NCBI GenBank assembly: GCA_025363575.1
Contig: JANYDM010000019.1
Coordinates: 1 to 63,760, forward strand
Direction: 5' to 3'
Length of the DNA: 63,760 bases
Origin: Betaproteobacteria bacterium
GTDB taxonomy: Bacteria; Pseudomonadota; Gammaproteobacteria; Burkholderiales; SG8-41
Shown: one piece after another, positions 27,073-35,844 of the stretch
Layout of the letters: each line of letters starts with the position of its first letter
How positions within the stretch are numbered: position 1 is the stretch's first letter
The notes under the pieces: generated by a model
The model's database searches: none
What the model was told of the DNA's origin: nothing
Seen by the model: only the letters and a program-made list of their open reading frames with translations
Program-made: the position numbers and the translations under genes

Positions 27073-27708
27073 ATGACTGAAAATCAACTGCGCGAAGAAA
27101 TTGCCGAGCTCGGTAAGTCGCTCTACGACCGCGGCCTCGCGCACGGCAGCGCGGGCAATATCAGCGTCAGACTCGATGACGGCAACTGGCTGCTGACACC
27201 GACTAACTCCTGCCTCGGCCGCCTCGATCCCGCGAAAATCTCCAGGCTGGACGGCAACGGCAAGCTGATCAACGGCGATCCGCCGTCGAAAGAATCCTTC
27301 CTGCATCTGGCGATGTACCAGGAGCGTGCGAAGAGCGGCGCAGTCGTGCACTTGCATTCGCTGCACGCTGTTGCTGTGTCTTGTCTTGCCGATATCGATG
27401 CAGGCGATGTGTTCCCGCCGATCACCGCCTATGCAATCATGCAGGTAGGGAAGCTGGCACTGGTGCCTTACTATCCGCCGGGCGATCAGTCGCTTGCCGA
27501 CGCGGTGCGCAAGCTCGCCGGCAAGCATCAAGCCGTTTTGCTTGCCAACCACGGTCCGGTCGTCGCCGGCAGCTCGCTGACTGCCGCCGTCAATGCAATC
27601 GAAGAGCTCGAGCAGACCGCGCATCTGATGTTATTGTTGCGCGGCCATCCGACGCGGTTGCTGACTGCCGAACAGGTCGGCGAGCTCAACCGGCGTTTTC
27701 CGAGCTAA
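27073..27708 (+). CDS. otnC: 3-oxo-tetronate 4-phosphate decarboxylase (class II aldolase family)
   Basis: 211 residues. Class II aldolase/adducin fold: LAHGSAGNISVRL, LTPTNSCLGRLDPAKIS, the acidic residue in PPSKESFLHLAMY, the metal pair HLHSLHAVAVS and a further His in LLANHGPVVAG. OtnC cleaves CO2 from 3-oxo-tetronate 4-phosphate to give dihydroxyacetone phosphate. The order otnK-otnC agrees with known tetronate catabolic loci. The third usual member, an OtnI/hydroxypyruvate-isomerase-type isomerase, is not in the window. Confidence 0.92.
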   Translation: MTENQLREEIAELGKSLYDRGLAHGSAGNISVRLDDGNWLLTPTNSCLGRLDPAKISRLDGNGKLINGDPPSKESFLHLAMYQERAKSGAVVHLHSLHAVAVSCLADIDAGDVFPPITAYAIMQVGKLALVPYYPPGDQSLADAVRKLAGKHQAVLLANHGPVVAGSSLTAAVNAIEELEQTAHLMLLLRGHPTRLLTAEQVGELNRRFPS

Positions 27709-27731
27709 CAGTGACGAGCTGATTTTCATTT

Positions 27732-27776
27732 CCTCCCGTCGCCCCGAAGGAAGTCCCCTTGGGGGGCGAGGGGAGG
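27732..27776 (+). terminator. Hairpin after otnC (terminator-like)
   Basis: CCTCCCGTCGCCCC (27732-27745) pairs with GGGGCGAGGGGAGG (27763-27776), 13 of 14 bases, with a 17-base loop. No T run follows, so if it stops transcription it would be Rho-assisted, or it protects the 3' end. It lies 23 bases after the otnC stop. Confidence 0.5.
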
Positions 27777-27877
27777 GTTGACGTGGGGATGGGGTTAACA
27801 GACGTTCACGTACCCCATGCCCCTGCCTGCCTCCCCCTTGAAGGGGCGGAGCGTGATGCGATGCGAGGAGAAAGATC

Positions 27878-28969
27878 GTGCAAGATAAGTTGCAGCGCAC
27901 TGAACTCGGCGTCGCCATCGTCGGTGCTGGCCGCATAGGCGCGTTGCGAGGACAGCTCGCGGCGAGCCATCCAGCGGTTCGCTTTCTTGCGTTTGCGGAC
28001 AAGGACGGCGCACGCGCGCAAGCGGTAGCCGACAAATGCGGCGCGCAACTCGCCTCCGCAGACAATCTGGCTGTTATTTCGCATGCCTTCGTCAATACGG
28101 TAATCGTCTCGACCGGCGAGCACGAACACGTCGAGCCGGTGTTGCAGGCGCTGAAACTCGGCAGAAACGTGCTCGTCGAGAAACCCATCGCGCTCAGCCT
28201 GACCGATGCGGACCGCATATTGAAGGCGCTGGCGGCAAGCAAAGGCAGCTTGCGCGTCGGCTACAGCCGGCGCTTCAAGCGCTGCTACTTGCTCGCGAAA
28301 GAGCAAATCGCGCAGGGCCGGCTCGGCACGGTCGAAGGCATCTCGGCGCGCATTTACAATTCGCGCGCGCAGGTGTTTCAGATGCTTGAGCGCAACCCCG
28401 GCGCGACGCCGGTGGTGGATTCGCTGACTTATTACATCGACATGCTCGGCTGGTTCCTCGACAACAATCCGGTAGTCGAAGTGTGGGCGCGCGGCAAGAC
28501 AGGCATCATCCGCAATGCCGGCCACGATTGCGACGACGTCACTTACGCCGTGTTGACGCTGGCTGACGGTGCGCTCGTCAATCTGGCAGTGAGCTTCGCG
28601 TTGCCGGCCAAGTATCCGTCGCTGGGCTACAGCGGGCGCATGGAAATAATCGGCAGCGAGGGCATCCATCTGATCGACGATGATCATCTCGACCAGCTGC
28701 TGTATACCGATCGCGGCATCCCGCATATCTATGTGCCCGACCACAACGTGAACATGGCGTTTCTGTCCAGTTCAGCGCCCGGCGACTGGGCGGCCGGCGA
28801 TTTCTGGGGCCCGCTCGCGAACGAGACGCGGAGCTGGCTCGATCATCTTGCGACCGGCCGCGCGTGCGCGCTGACGACGGCGCACGAGGCGCGCGACAAT
28901 CTCGAAATTACGCTGGCTATTGAAGAGGCCGTGCGATCGGGCAAATCGATCAAGCTCGCCCGCGGCTGA
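27878..28969 (+). CDS. Gfo/Idh/MocA family oxidoreductase
   Basis: 363 residues from GTG 27878, which follows GAGGAGAAAGATC. Rossmann start LGVAIVGAGRIGALRGQLAASHP; VLVEKPIALSL; VGYSRRFKRCYL; C-terminal VPDHNVNMAFLSSSAPGDW and WLDHLATGRAC. It is a close paralogue of the gene at 14180, sharing most of the C-terminal half. NAD(P)-dependent sugar or cyclitol dehydrogenase. It is followed after 23 bases by a Bug gene, the same arrangement as at 14180-16265, so the two modules likely arose by duplication. Confidence 0.92.
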   Translation: MQDKLQRTELGVAIVGAGRIGALRGQLAASHPAVRFLAFADKDGARAQAVADKCGAQLASADNLAVISHAFVNTVIVSTGEHEHVEPVLQALKLGRNVLVEKPIALSLTDADRILKALAASKGSLRVGYSRRFKRCYLLAKEQIAQGRLGTVEGISARIYNSRAQVFQMLERNPGATPVVDSLTYYIDMLGWFLDNNPVVEVWARGKTGIIRNAGHDCDDVTYAVLTLADGALVNLAVSFALPAKYPSLGYSGRMEIIGSEGIHLIDDDHLDQLLYTDRGIPHIYVPDHNVNMAFLSSSAPGDWAAGDFWGPLANETRSWLDHLATGRACALTTAHEARDNLEITLAIEEAVRSGKSIKLARG

Positions 28970-28992
28970 ACTTCACAGGCAAGAGGACCGCA

Positions 28993-29961
28993 ATGAGAAT
29001 GCAATTTATAACGTGCGCGTGCTCTGTGCTCGCCGCAACTGCAACGCTGCCGCTGCATGCGCAAACGTACCCGTCCAGGCCGGTGCGTTTCGTGCTTCCG
29101 TTCCCTGCGGGGGGACCGACCGATATTCTCGGCCGCATCATCGGGCAGAAGCTGGCGGGACAACTCGGCCAGCCGGTGGTGCCCGAAAACCGCCCCGGCG
29201 CCGGCGGCAATGTCGGTACCGAGTACGGCGCGAAGCAGCCGGCGGACGGCTATACGATAGTGCTGGCTTCGCCGTCCCTGTCGATCAGCCCCAGCCTCTA
29301 CAAGAAACTCGGCTACGACCCGGTGAAGGATTTTTCGACCATCTCGATGGTCGCGCAGATCCCGAACGTGCTGCTCGTGCATCCGTCTGTGCCGGTGAAA
29401 ACGCTGATGGACCTTGTGCGGCTCGCCAAGGCCAATCCCGGCAAGCTCAACTTCGGGTCGGGCGGCCTGGGCACGTCCAACCATCTGGGCAGCGAGTTGT
29501 TCAAGAGCCTCGCCGGCGTCAACATTGTGCATATTCCATACAAGGGTTCGAACGAGGCGATGGTCGGCATGATGGGCGGCCACGTCGACATGGTGGTGAT
29601 CGGCGTGCCGCCGACATTGCCGCACATCAAGGCCGGCCGGGTAAAACCGCTGGCTGTGCTGGCGGCAGCGCGCCTGCCTTATCTGCCGGACGTGCCGACG
29701 GCGAAGGAAGCGGGGATCGCCAACTACGAAGTCACGACGTGGTACGTGCTGATCGTACCCGCCGGCACGCCGCGCGAGATCGTTGCCAGACTCAACGCGG
29801 AATGGATAAAGCTCGCCGACTTGCGGGACACGCGCGAGCGCATGCAAGTGGCGGGCTTCGAGCCCATGTCAAGCACGCCCGAGCAGGCCGCGGAGTTCGT
29901 CAAGACGGAAATCGGGCGCTGGGCCAAAGTTATCAAGGACGCCGACGTCAAGACTGACTAG
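28993..29961 (+). CDS. Bug/TctC-family periplasmic solute-binding protein
   Basis: 322 residues, signal peptide ending near LPLHAQ. Motifs: FPAGGPTDILGRI, then VPENRPGAGGNVG where nearly all other copies here read VDNR or IDNR, QPADGYTIVL, and HIPYKGSNEAMVGMMGGHV in place of the usual PALTD loop. These two loop differences suggest a changed ligand. It is followed by the amber-interrupted Bug gene. Confidence 0.92.
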   Translation: MRMQFITCACSVLAATATLPLHAQTYPSRPVRFVLPFPAGGPTDILGRIIGQKLAGQLGQPVVPENRPGAGGNVGTEYGAKQPADGYTIVLASPSLSISPSLYKKLGYDPVKDFSTISMVAQIPNVLLVHPSVPVKTLMDLVRLAKANPGKLNFGSGGLGTSNHLGSELFKSLAGVNIVHIPYKGSNEAMVGMMGGHVDMVVIGVPPTLPHIKAGRVKPLAVLAAARLPYLPDVPTAKEAGIANYEVTTWYVLIVPAGTPREIVARLNAEWIKLADLRDTRERMQVAGFEPMSSTPEQAAEFVKTEIGRWAKVIKDADVKTD

Positions 29962-30006
29962 CGAAAGCGGGTCGGGAATCCGGGAGCGTGAATTGAGGGG
30001 GCGCAT

Positions 30007-30978
30007 GTGAGCACACTCTGCAATTGCATCGTGACAATCGCGATAACTGCGGCAATCCAGGCTACCAACGCGATCGCGCAGGAATATCCGGTGAAACCCA
30101 TCCGTATCCTGGTTCCCTTCGCGCCGGGCGGTCCGACCGATGTCGTGGGCCGCATGCTCGCTCAGAAACTGATCGAGGCATGGGGGCAGCAGGTGATCAT
30201 AGACAACCGCGGCGGCGCGGGCGGCAATATCGGCATGGCAATGGCAGCGCATGCGAATCCGGACGGCTACACGTGGCTGATGGTGAGCTCGAGCTTCGTG
30301 GTCAATCCGTCACTGTATTCGAAGATTCCGTACGATCCGTACCGCGACCTGCTACCGGTTTCAAATCTGGCAGCGTCGCCGCACGCGTTTTTCTTGCCAG
30401 CGTCGTAGCCGGTCAAATCGATTGCGGACCTGATCGCGCTCGCGAAGTCGCAACCCGGCAAGCTCAGCATCGCGACACCGGGCATAGGCACCACGCCCGA
30501 CCTCTCCGCGCGTCTTTTTACGCAGACGACGTCGCTTGATATCGTGCCGGTGCCGTATGGAGGCGGCGGGCTCTCGCTGGCGGCGGTGCTGGGCAGCCAG
30601 GTCACGCTCGGTTGCCAGGCAATTCCGCCGGTGACGCCGCATATCAAAGGCGGCCGGCTGCGCGCGATCGGGCTCACAGCGTCCAAACGCGCTGACGTGC
30701 TGCCGGACGTGCCGACGCTCGCTGAACTCGGCTACGCGGGGCAGGAAGCCGCTACCATGCAGGGGCTGCTGGTGCCCGCCGGCACGCCGCAAGCCGTCGT
30801 CCACAAAGTCGCGGGCGAAGTGCGCCGGATACTGGCGCTGCCGGACATCAAGCAGCGCATCACCGACCTGGGTTTCGACGTTATCGCCAGCACGCCGGAG
30901 CAGTTCGCGGCCCAGGTCAAGTTCGAAATCGGGCGTTGGGGTAAAGTGATCAAAGCGGCGGGCATAAAAGCCGAATGA
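30007..30978 (+). pseudogene. Bug/TctC-family gene interrupted by an in-frame TAG
   Basis: Reading from GTG 30007 gives a normal Bug N-terminus (signal peptide; FAPGGPTDVVGRM; IDNRGGAGGNIG; NPDGYTWLM). It ends at TAG 30406-30408 after ASPHAFFLPAS, then continues in the same frame with PVKSIADLIALAKSQPGK to a normal C-terminus (IKAE, TGA at 30976). Intact relatives have Leu or Val at this place (HPSLPVKS, HPSVPVKT), so TTG to TAG is a one-base change. No other damage is seen over 324 codons, so the loss is recent, or the amber is suppressed, or it is a sequence error. Codons 1-133 alone would give an unfinished domain. Confidence 0.88.
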
Positions 30979-31004
30979 GTCGAGAGGCGAAGGGAAGAAA
31001 TCCA

Positions 31005-31064
31005 TCACCCTTACCTCGTCAGCCATAACTTGTCACCCTTATCTCGTCACGCCTTTACCTCACA
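31005..31064. repeat. Short direct repeats upstream of tarD-like gene
   Basis: TCACCCTTACCTCGTCA (31005-31021) recurs with one change at 31033-31049, and a third degenerate copy (CACGCCTTTACCTCAC) follows. They lie immediately before the tarD-like start at 31074, so they could affect its leader. No family is recognised. Confidence 0.55.
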
Positions 31065-31073
31065 TCCAATACC

Positions 31074-32240
31074 ATGCGCATCACAGCAATCAGAGAAATA
31101 GCAGTACCGATCAATTCGACCATACGCAACGCGGTTTTCGATTTCAGCGAAATGACGACGTCAGTCGTCGCTGTGATTACCGACGTGGTGCGCAATGGCA
31201 AACCGATCGCGGGATTCGCGTTCAATTCGACCGGGCGTTATGCGTGCGGCGCGCAGATGCGCGACCGGCTCATACCGCGCATCATGAAAGCCCCGCCGGA
31301 ATCTCTGCTCAACGCCGCTGGCGACAATCTGGATCCCGAAAAAATACTCGCATGCATGATGCAGCGTGAGAAGCCGGGCGGACATACCGAGCGTTCCGTC
31401 GCCGTCGGCACCATCGAAGTCGCGTGCTGGGACGCCGTTGCGAAAATATCCGATAAGCCATTGCACGCCGTGCTGGCCGAAAAATACAATGGCGGCCAGG
31501 TGCCTGACAAAGTGCCGTGCTACGTCGGCGGCGGCTGGTACGCGCCGGGCAAAGGCATCAAGGAGCTGCAGGACGAAATCCGCATGCGGCTCGACGAGGG
31601 CTATACGACCATGAAAATCAAGGTCGGCGGCATGTCGATTCCGGAAGACGTGCAAAGAGTGGAGGCGGGCATCAAGGTGGTCGGCGCCAGCGACCGGCTC
31701 GCGGTCGACGCCAATGCCGGCTTCAACCGCGCGCGCGCCTTGCAGTACGCAAAGGCTTTGAAGCCGTTCAAGCTGCGCTGGTTTGAAGAGCCGACCGATC
31801 CGCTCGACTACGCGCTGCTGGCGGATGTCGCATCCCTCTACGATTCGCCAATAGGCACGGGCGAAAACCTGTTCTCGACGCAGGACATCGAAAACCTCGT
31901 GCGCTTCGGCGGCATGCGGCCGGATCGCGACATCATCCAGATCGACGTGCCGCAATCGTACGGCATCGTGCAGTTCTCGCGCACGCTGGAGATGTTGAAG
32001 CGCCACAAATGGCAGCGCCATGCGATCTTTCCGCACGGGGGCAACCAGATGACGCTTGCGATCGTCGGCGGCTTCGGTCTCGGCGGCTGTGAGGCCTATC
32101 CCGATGTGTTCGGCGTATTTGCGGGTTTTGCCGACGACGCGAAGGTTGAAAACGGATTTCTCAAGCTGTCCGACCGTCCCGGCATCGGCTTCGAGGCGCA
32201 AAACCAGCTTTACACCGTGATGAAGGGCCTGGCGCAGTAG
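31074..32240 (+). CDS. tarD: Enolase-superfamily dehydratase, D-tartrate-dehydratase-like
   Basis: 388 residues, cytoplasmic. The N-terminal cap reads MRITAIREIAVPINS...NAVFDFSEMTTSVVAV with GDNLDPEKILACMMQREKPGGHTERSVAVGTI, strikingly like the characterised D-tartrate dehydratase of Bradyrhizobium. Catalytic positions are present: Lys181 and Lys183 (MKIKVGG), metal ligands Asp212, Glu238 and Glu264, and His321 (FPHGGNQM). These align within three positions of TarD's known residues. It would convert D-tartrate to oxaloacetate. The neighbouring tartrate/isopropylmalate-type dehydrogenase and otnKC fit four-carbon acid catabolism. Other mandelate-racemase-group activities remain possible. Confidence 0.88.
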   Translation: MRITAIREIAVPINSTIRNAVFDFSEMTTSVVAVITDVVRNGKPIAGFAFNSTGRYACGAQMRDRLIPRIMKAPPESLLNAAGDNLDPEKILACMMQREKPGGHTERSVAVGTIEVACWDAVAKISDKPLHAVLAEKYNGGQVPDKVPCYVGGGWYAPGKGIKELQDEIRMRLDEGYTTMKIKVGGMSIPEDVQRVEAGIKVVGASDRLAVDANAGFNRARALQYAKALKPFKLRWFEEPTDPLDYALLADVASLYDSPIGTGENLFSTQDIENLVRFGGMRPDRDIIQIDVPQSYGIVQFSRTLEMLKRHKWQRHAIFPHGGNQMTLAIVGGFGLGGCEAYPDVFGVFAGFADDAKVENGFLKLSDRPGIGFEAQNQLYTVMKGLAQ

Positions 32241-32290
32241 GTCGATTTCAAGGGGGCAAGAATAGCCCACCCAACGTCTGCAGAAATGCT

Positions 32291-32318
32291 CCCTCGCCCT
32301 GCATTCGCGGAGCGAGGG
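32291..32318 (+). terminator. Hairpin after tarD-like gene (terminator-like)
   Basis: CCCTCGC (32291-32297) pairs perfectly with GCGAGGG (32312-32318) around a 14-base loop, 50 bases after the stop. No T run follows. Part of the GC-rich intergenic hairpin family. Confidence 0.45.
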
Positions 32319-32458
32319 CTGGGGTGAGGGGCACGCCTACCTTCCCAAATGTGAATATGTCACTGAATCCGGGTGGCATCGTTCTTTACGGTCCGGCAGC
32401 GTCCAGCCCTACTCTGCGTTCATGGCGATATGTCTCGCCCGGACAGAGGAGGGGCCTC

Positions 32459-32665
32459 ATGTTCCAACCACTGATAGCTTTGGGATTATTCGGCGGCACG
32501 GTGTGGATGATCGCACAGGCGATCTTCATGCTTCTGCGCAGCGACCGCGATGCGGACATTACGTACTGGTCCGGCGATACATTGACAAGTTTCGTGGAGG
32601 AGAATTACGGAACGCGGTTTGTTTCGGAGAATCCGCTCGGGGAAGAGGGGATGCGGAGGCTGTAG
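32459..32665 (+). CDS. Small single-pass membrane protein, unknown function
   Basis: 68 residues from ATG 32459, preceded by a strong GAGGAGGGG site. Residues 3-24 (QPLIALGLFGGTVWMIAQAIFML) form one membrane helix; the rest (LLRSDRDADITYWSGDTLTSFVEENYG) is polar and acidic, probably cytoplasmic. No family recognised. Standing alone between tarD and a minus-strand gene, it may be a real small protein; ribosome site quality supports this, but it could be chance. Confidence 0.55.
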   Translation: MFQPLIALGLFGGTVWMIAQAIFMLLRSDRDADITYWSGDTLTSFVEENYGTRFVSENPLGEEGMRRL

Positions 32666-32700
32666 ATTGTCACAAGCGTCGCAGGCGGTGCGCGTGCGCG

Positions 32701-33492
32701 CTATTCCATGGCGACGCCGCGCAAGCCCGCTCGCGTGGTTGCGCGGGCGACCAGGCCCTCGGCCTTCGCATCCTCAATAAATTTGCGCGCGAACGGTGCG
32801 CCTGCGTCGCGGCCTTTCGGGATTGCCATCGCCAGATGTTCGAGGCCCCAACGGCCCGCGAGCACGCGTGAGCCGGGCAGGGCGTCGGACATCTCGAACA
32901 GGTTGGCTTTGTTGGTCGCATACGCGTCGATACGATGCTGCGACATGAGTTCAATGCCGTTCTTGAGCGATGTCGCAGGTACAACCGTGGCATTCTTCAA
33001 TTCGCGCGCCAGCACGCCATTCATGGTGCCGCCTTGCGTCACTCCCACGCGCACGCCGGCACGGTCGACGGCGGCCAGCGTGGCGATCGGTGAATCTGCG
33101 GCAACGAGGAAGCCAAGCTCGATCAACATCAGCGGAGGCGTCCATTCGAATTCGTTTGCACGGGCGGGCGTAGCATTGGCCAGCGTCATATCGATTTGTC
33201 CTGCTTTCAACGCCTCGTATATTTCCGCCGGCCTGCGGAATTCGACTTGATTGTACGGCACGCCGAGACGCGCCGCGAGCGCTTTGCCGAGATCGACCGC
33301 AATGCCTTTAGCTTCGCCCGAAACGGGATCGCGGATCAATGAAAACGGGCTGCCGGCGTAAACGCCGACGCGAAGTTTGCCGGTGGGCGCCAGGGCGCGC
33401 ACCGCTTCAGGTGCGGGCATGTTCGCAAGGTTCGCACAGGCCGCAATGAGCATGACGAGAATTGCCACGGACAGGCGATAGGCCGCTCGCAT
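32701..33492 (-). CDS. Amino-acid-type ABC transporter binding lipoprotein (SBP_bac_3 family)
   Basis: 263 residues. The ATG at 33492 follows GGAGAAAACACC; earlier ATGs lack this. The signal reads MRAAYRLSVAILVMLIAACAN, with lipobox IAAC, so it is a lipoprotein. The mature protein shows KLRVGVYAGSPFSLI, GEAKGIAVDLGKALAARLG, AGQIDMTLANATPARANEFEWTPPL and GGTMNGVLARELKNA, typical of family 3 polar amino acid binders. No ABC permease or ATPase genes of this type are adjacent, so it is an orphan binding protein here. The ligand is probably an amino acid or similar small molecule. Confidence 0.88.
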   Translation of the reverse strand: MRAAYRLSVAILVMLIAACANLANMPAPEAVRALAPTGKLRVGVYAGSPFSLIRDPVSGEAKGIAVDLGKALAARLGVPYNQVEFRRPAEIYEALKAGQIDMTLANATPARANEFEWTPPLMLIELGFLVAADSPIATLAAVDRAGVRVGVTQGGTMNGVLARELKNATVVPATSLKNGIELMSQHRIDAYATNKANLFEMSDALPGSRVLAGRWGLEHLAMAIPKGRDAGAPFARKFIEDAKAEGLVARATTRAGLRGVAME

Positions 33493-33592
33493 GGTGTTTT
33501 CTCCGTTCATTGTGACGTATGCCCGGCGCAAAGTGCTGGTCGTAACTTGAACGAGTGGCGGGCGAGCAGATCGGGATCGACTTGCATGACCG

Positions 33593-34780
33593 TCAATGAA
33601 CGGTTTTCTCTATCCAATTCCTGAGCAGCGCCGCGATCTGTAGATTGTTCTTTTCCAGCATCATCATGTGCCCATTGCCGTGGATGCCGACTTCAGGCAG
33701 ACGCGTAAACGTATGCTTCACGCCGGCTTCCGCGAGATACTTCGATGTGCAGTGATCGTAAGGCGCGTGATACGAAGCTTCGCTGGTTACGATCAATATC
33801 GGTACGCGCTTCAGGTTGACCAATTGTCGTGCGGGCAAGTCCTGCAGCCAGCAGCGCACGAGGTTCGGGCCGTCGGATTTCGCCTGACGCGTCATCAGCA
33901 GTTCTTTCGGCTCCAACGCCGGCGGATCGTAGGCGAGCGGCAGGCGCGAGATGCCCCAGGCGCGGCCGAGCGCGGCGTCTTTGAACCAGTCAGGCGCGCC
34001 GATGACCGCATTCTCGTAAAACGGCGGGCCGTTGGGCTCGATGGCAACGACGCCTTTGACGAGTTGCGGGCGGCTGTCCGCGAGTTCCCAGCCGAACGGG
34101 CCGGACTGCGAATGCGTGAGCAGGATCGCGGGGCCGATCTTGTCGAGCAGCGCGATGCCGGCGCTGCGGTTCAAGTCTTCGAGCGCCGTGAGGTTCGACA
34201 TGTCTTCGACCTGCGACGCAAAGAACTGATCGAATGTGGGGTCGCCTTCAACGCCTTTGCCCGGCCATTGCTTGTGCATCGCGGCTTGGGGATAGAGTTT
34301 CTCGAGCTCCGGCGCAGTGAATCGTTCGGACATCGCCTTCGCGTTGGGCCGCCGGGTCGGGCCGTAGGCGTCGGTGAAATAGCCTGAGCGCGCGCGTCCC
34401 GGTTGGTCTACGACATAAACCGCATAGCCCGCGCGCAGGAAATCATCGGCCCATCCAGGCCGGCCGTCGGGCGTCATCAGAAAATTGGTGCCGGTCTGAC
34501 CGCCCCCGTGCCACATGACGACAGGATATTTGTGCGTGCGCTTTTGCGGAACCTGGAACTGCACATACATCTGGCCCGTCATGATGGCGCCGTCTTTGGT
34601 GCTGGCATACTTTCCCGCGACGAAGAAGTAGCCTTGTTTGGCGATGACGAGCGGCGCGGCATTGGGTGATGGCGCCGTCTTGGCGCGCTCTGCCGCCTGA
34701 ACGTTGACTGATGCCGCGAGCAGCGAGGCCAGCGCGAGCCGGTACGAATGCACAAGCAACGTGCGTACGAAGTCGTTCAT
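33593..34780 (-). CDS. Exported alpha/beta hydrolase (esterase-type)
   Basis: 395 residues with a Sec signal peptide ending near VNVQA. Core: KYPVVMWHGGGQTGTNF (oxyanion HGGG), AVYVVDQPGRARSG, nucleophile elbow LTHSQSGPFGW with Ser in SQSG, Asp/Glu candidate in LIVTSEASYH and catalytic His in GIHGNGHMMMLE. The HGG(G) and SQSG layout is common in secreted esterases and lipases of betaproteobacteria. Periplasmic. It is upstream of the binding lipoprotein on the same strand, with about 100 bases between. The substrate is unknown. Confidence 0.9.
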   Translation of the reverse strand: MNDFVRTLLVHSYRLALASLLAASVNVQAAERAKTAPSPNAAPLVIAKQGYFFVAGKYASTKDGAIMTGQMYVQFQVPQKRTHKYPVVMWHGGGQTGTNFLMTPDGRPGWADDFLRAGYAVYVVDQPGRARSGYFTDAYGPTRRPNAKAMSERFTAPELEKLYPQAAMHKQWPGKGVEGDPTFDQFFASQVEDMSNLTALEDLNRSAGIALLDKIGPAILLTHSQSGPFGWELADSRPQLVKGVVAIEPNGPPFYENAVIGAPDWFKDAALGRAWGISRLPLAYDPPALEPKELLMTRQAKSDGPNLVRCWLQDLPARQLVNLKRVPILIVTSEASYHAPYDHCTSKYLAEAGVKHTFTRLPEVGIHGNGHMMMLEKNNLQIAALLRNWIEKTVH

Positions 34781-34835
34781 TTTTGTTTCCTCCCCCTTGG
34801 ACGTTTTGCCGAACTAAATCACACCCCAGCTTACT

Positions 34836-35804
34836 TCATTGCGCGGAAATCTTCGCTTCCTTGACGACGCGCGCAAATTTCGCGATTTCGGATTTCAGGT
34901 AATCGCCGTACTGCTCGGGCGTGCCGCCGACGATGACGGCGCCGACCGCGGTGTTTTTTTCCTGGATATCCGGCAGTTTCATGATTGCATTCAGCTCGCT
35001 GTTGAGCCTGGTCACGATTTCCTTCGGCGTGCCGGCAGGCGCAGCGACCGCCGACCATGACGAGTTGTCGTAGCCTTTGACGCCGGCTTCGTCGAGGCTC
35101 GCCAGGTCCGGCAGTGCGGCCATGCGTTTCAGGCTGGTGACCGCGAGCGCGCGGGTCTGGCCCGACTTGATGAAGGGCACTGTCGAAATCGCGTTGTTGA
35201 AGAGCACCTGGATCTGGCCGGCGATAAGATCGGTGAGCGACGGCGCGGAACTTTTGTACGGGATATGCACCATCTCGGTTTTGGTCATCAGGCAAAACAA
35301 GGCGCCCGAAATATGGCCGAAGCCGCCAACGCCCGACGAACCGTAATCGAGCTTGCCCGGCTTCGACTTCGCCAGCGCGATCAGGTCTCTGACGTTCCTG
35401 ACGGGCACCGACGGATGCACGACGAGCACGCCGGGCGAACTCGACACCTGCATGATGGGCGCGAAGTCCCTGACTGGATCGAAAGGCATGCTCTTGTAGA
35501 GGCTGGGATTGACGGCCCACGTGCCGACGGTTGCAATTACGATGGTGTAGCCGTCTGGCGGAGCTTTCGCTGTGAGCTCGAGGCCGATATTGCCATTGGC
35601 GCCGCCGCGATTGTCGATGATGAATTGCTGCCCGAGGCGCTGGCCAAGCTTCTCGCCCAGCATGCGGCCCTGAATGTCAGTTGGGCCGCCGGCTACGAAA
35701 GGTACGATGAAGCGCACCGGCTTCGTCGGATATGGTTGCGCGATGGCGCCGGCAGCTAGCGCCGACATGGCGAGCGCAGCCGCACAGCTTGAACTGACTT
35801 CCAT
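34836..35804 (-). CDS. Bug/TctC-family periplasmic solute-binding protein
   Basis: 322 residues, start ATG preceded by CGAGGAGACCGT; signal peptide ends near AAGAIAQ. Motifs: FVAGGPTDIQGRM, IDNRGGANGNIG, PPDGYTIVI, HIPYKSSAPSLTDLIAGQI. It lies 40 bases after the racemase-family gene on the same strand, so it is probably co-transcribed, and the ligand may be a racemase-family substrate such as an aspartate-like or maleate-like acid. Confidence 0.92.
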   Translation of the reverse strand: MEVSSSCAAALAMSALAAGAIAQPYPTKPVRFIVPFVAGGPTDIQGRMLGEKLGQRLGQQFIIDNRGGANGNIGLELTAKAPPDGYTIVIATVGTWAVNPSLYKSMPFDPVRDFAPIMQVSSSPGVLVVHPSVPVRNVRDLIALAKSKPGKLDYGSSGVGGFGHISGALFCLMTKTEMVHIPYKSSAPSLTDLIAGQIQVLFNNAISTVPFIKSGQTRALAVTSLKRMAALPDLASLDEAGVKGYDNSSWSAVAAPAGTPKEIVTRLNSELNAIMKLPDIQEKNTAVGAVIVGGTPEQYGDYLKSEIAKFARVVKEAKISAQ

Positions 35805-35844
35805 ACGGTCTCCTCGGATTTTTTTACGCGTACAACCGTTGTTT

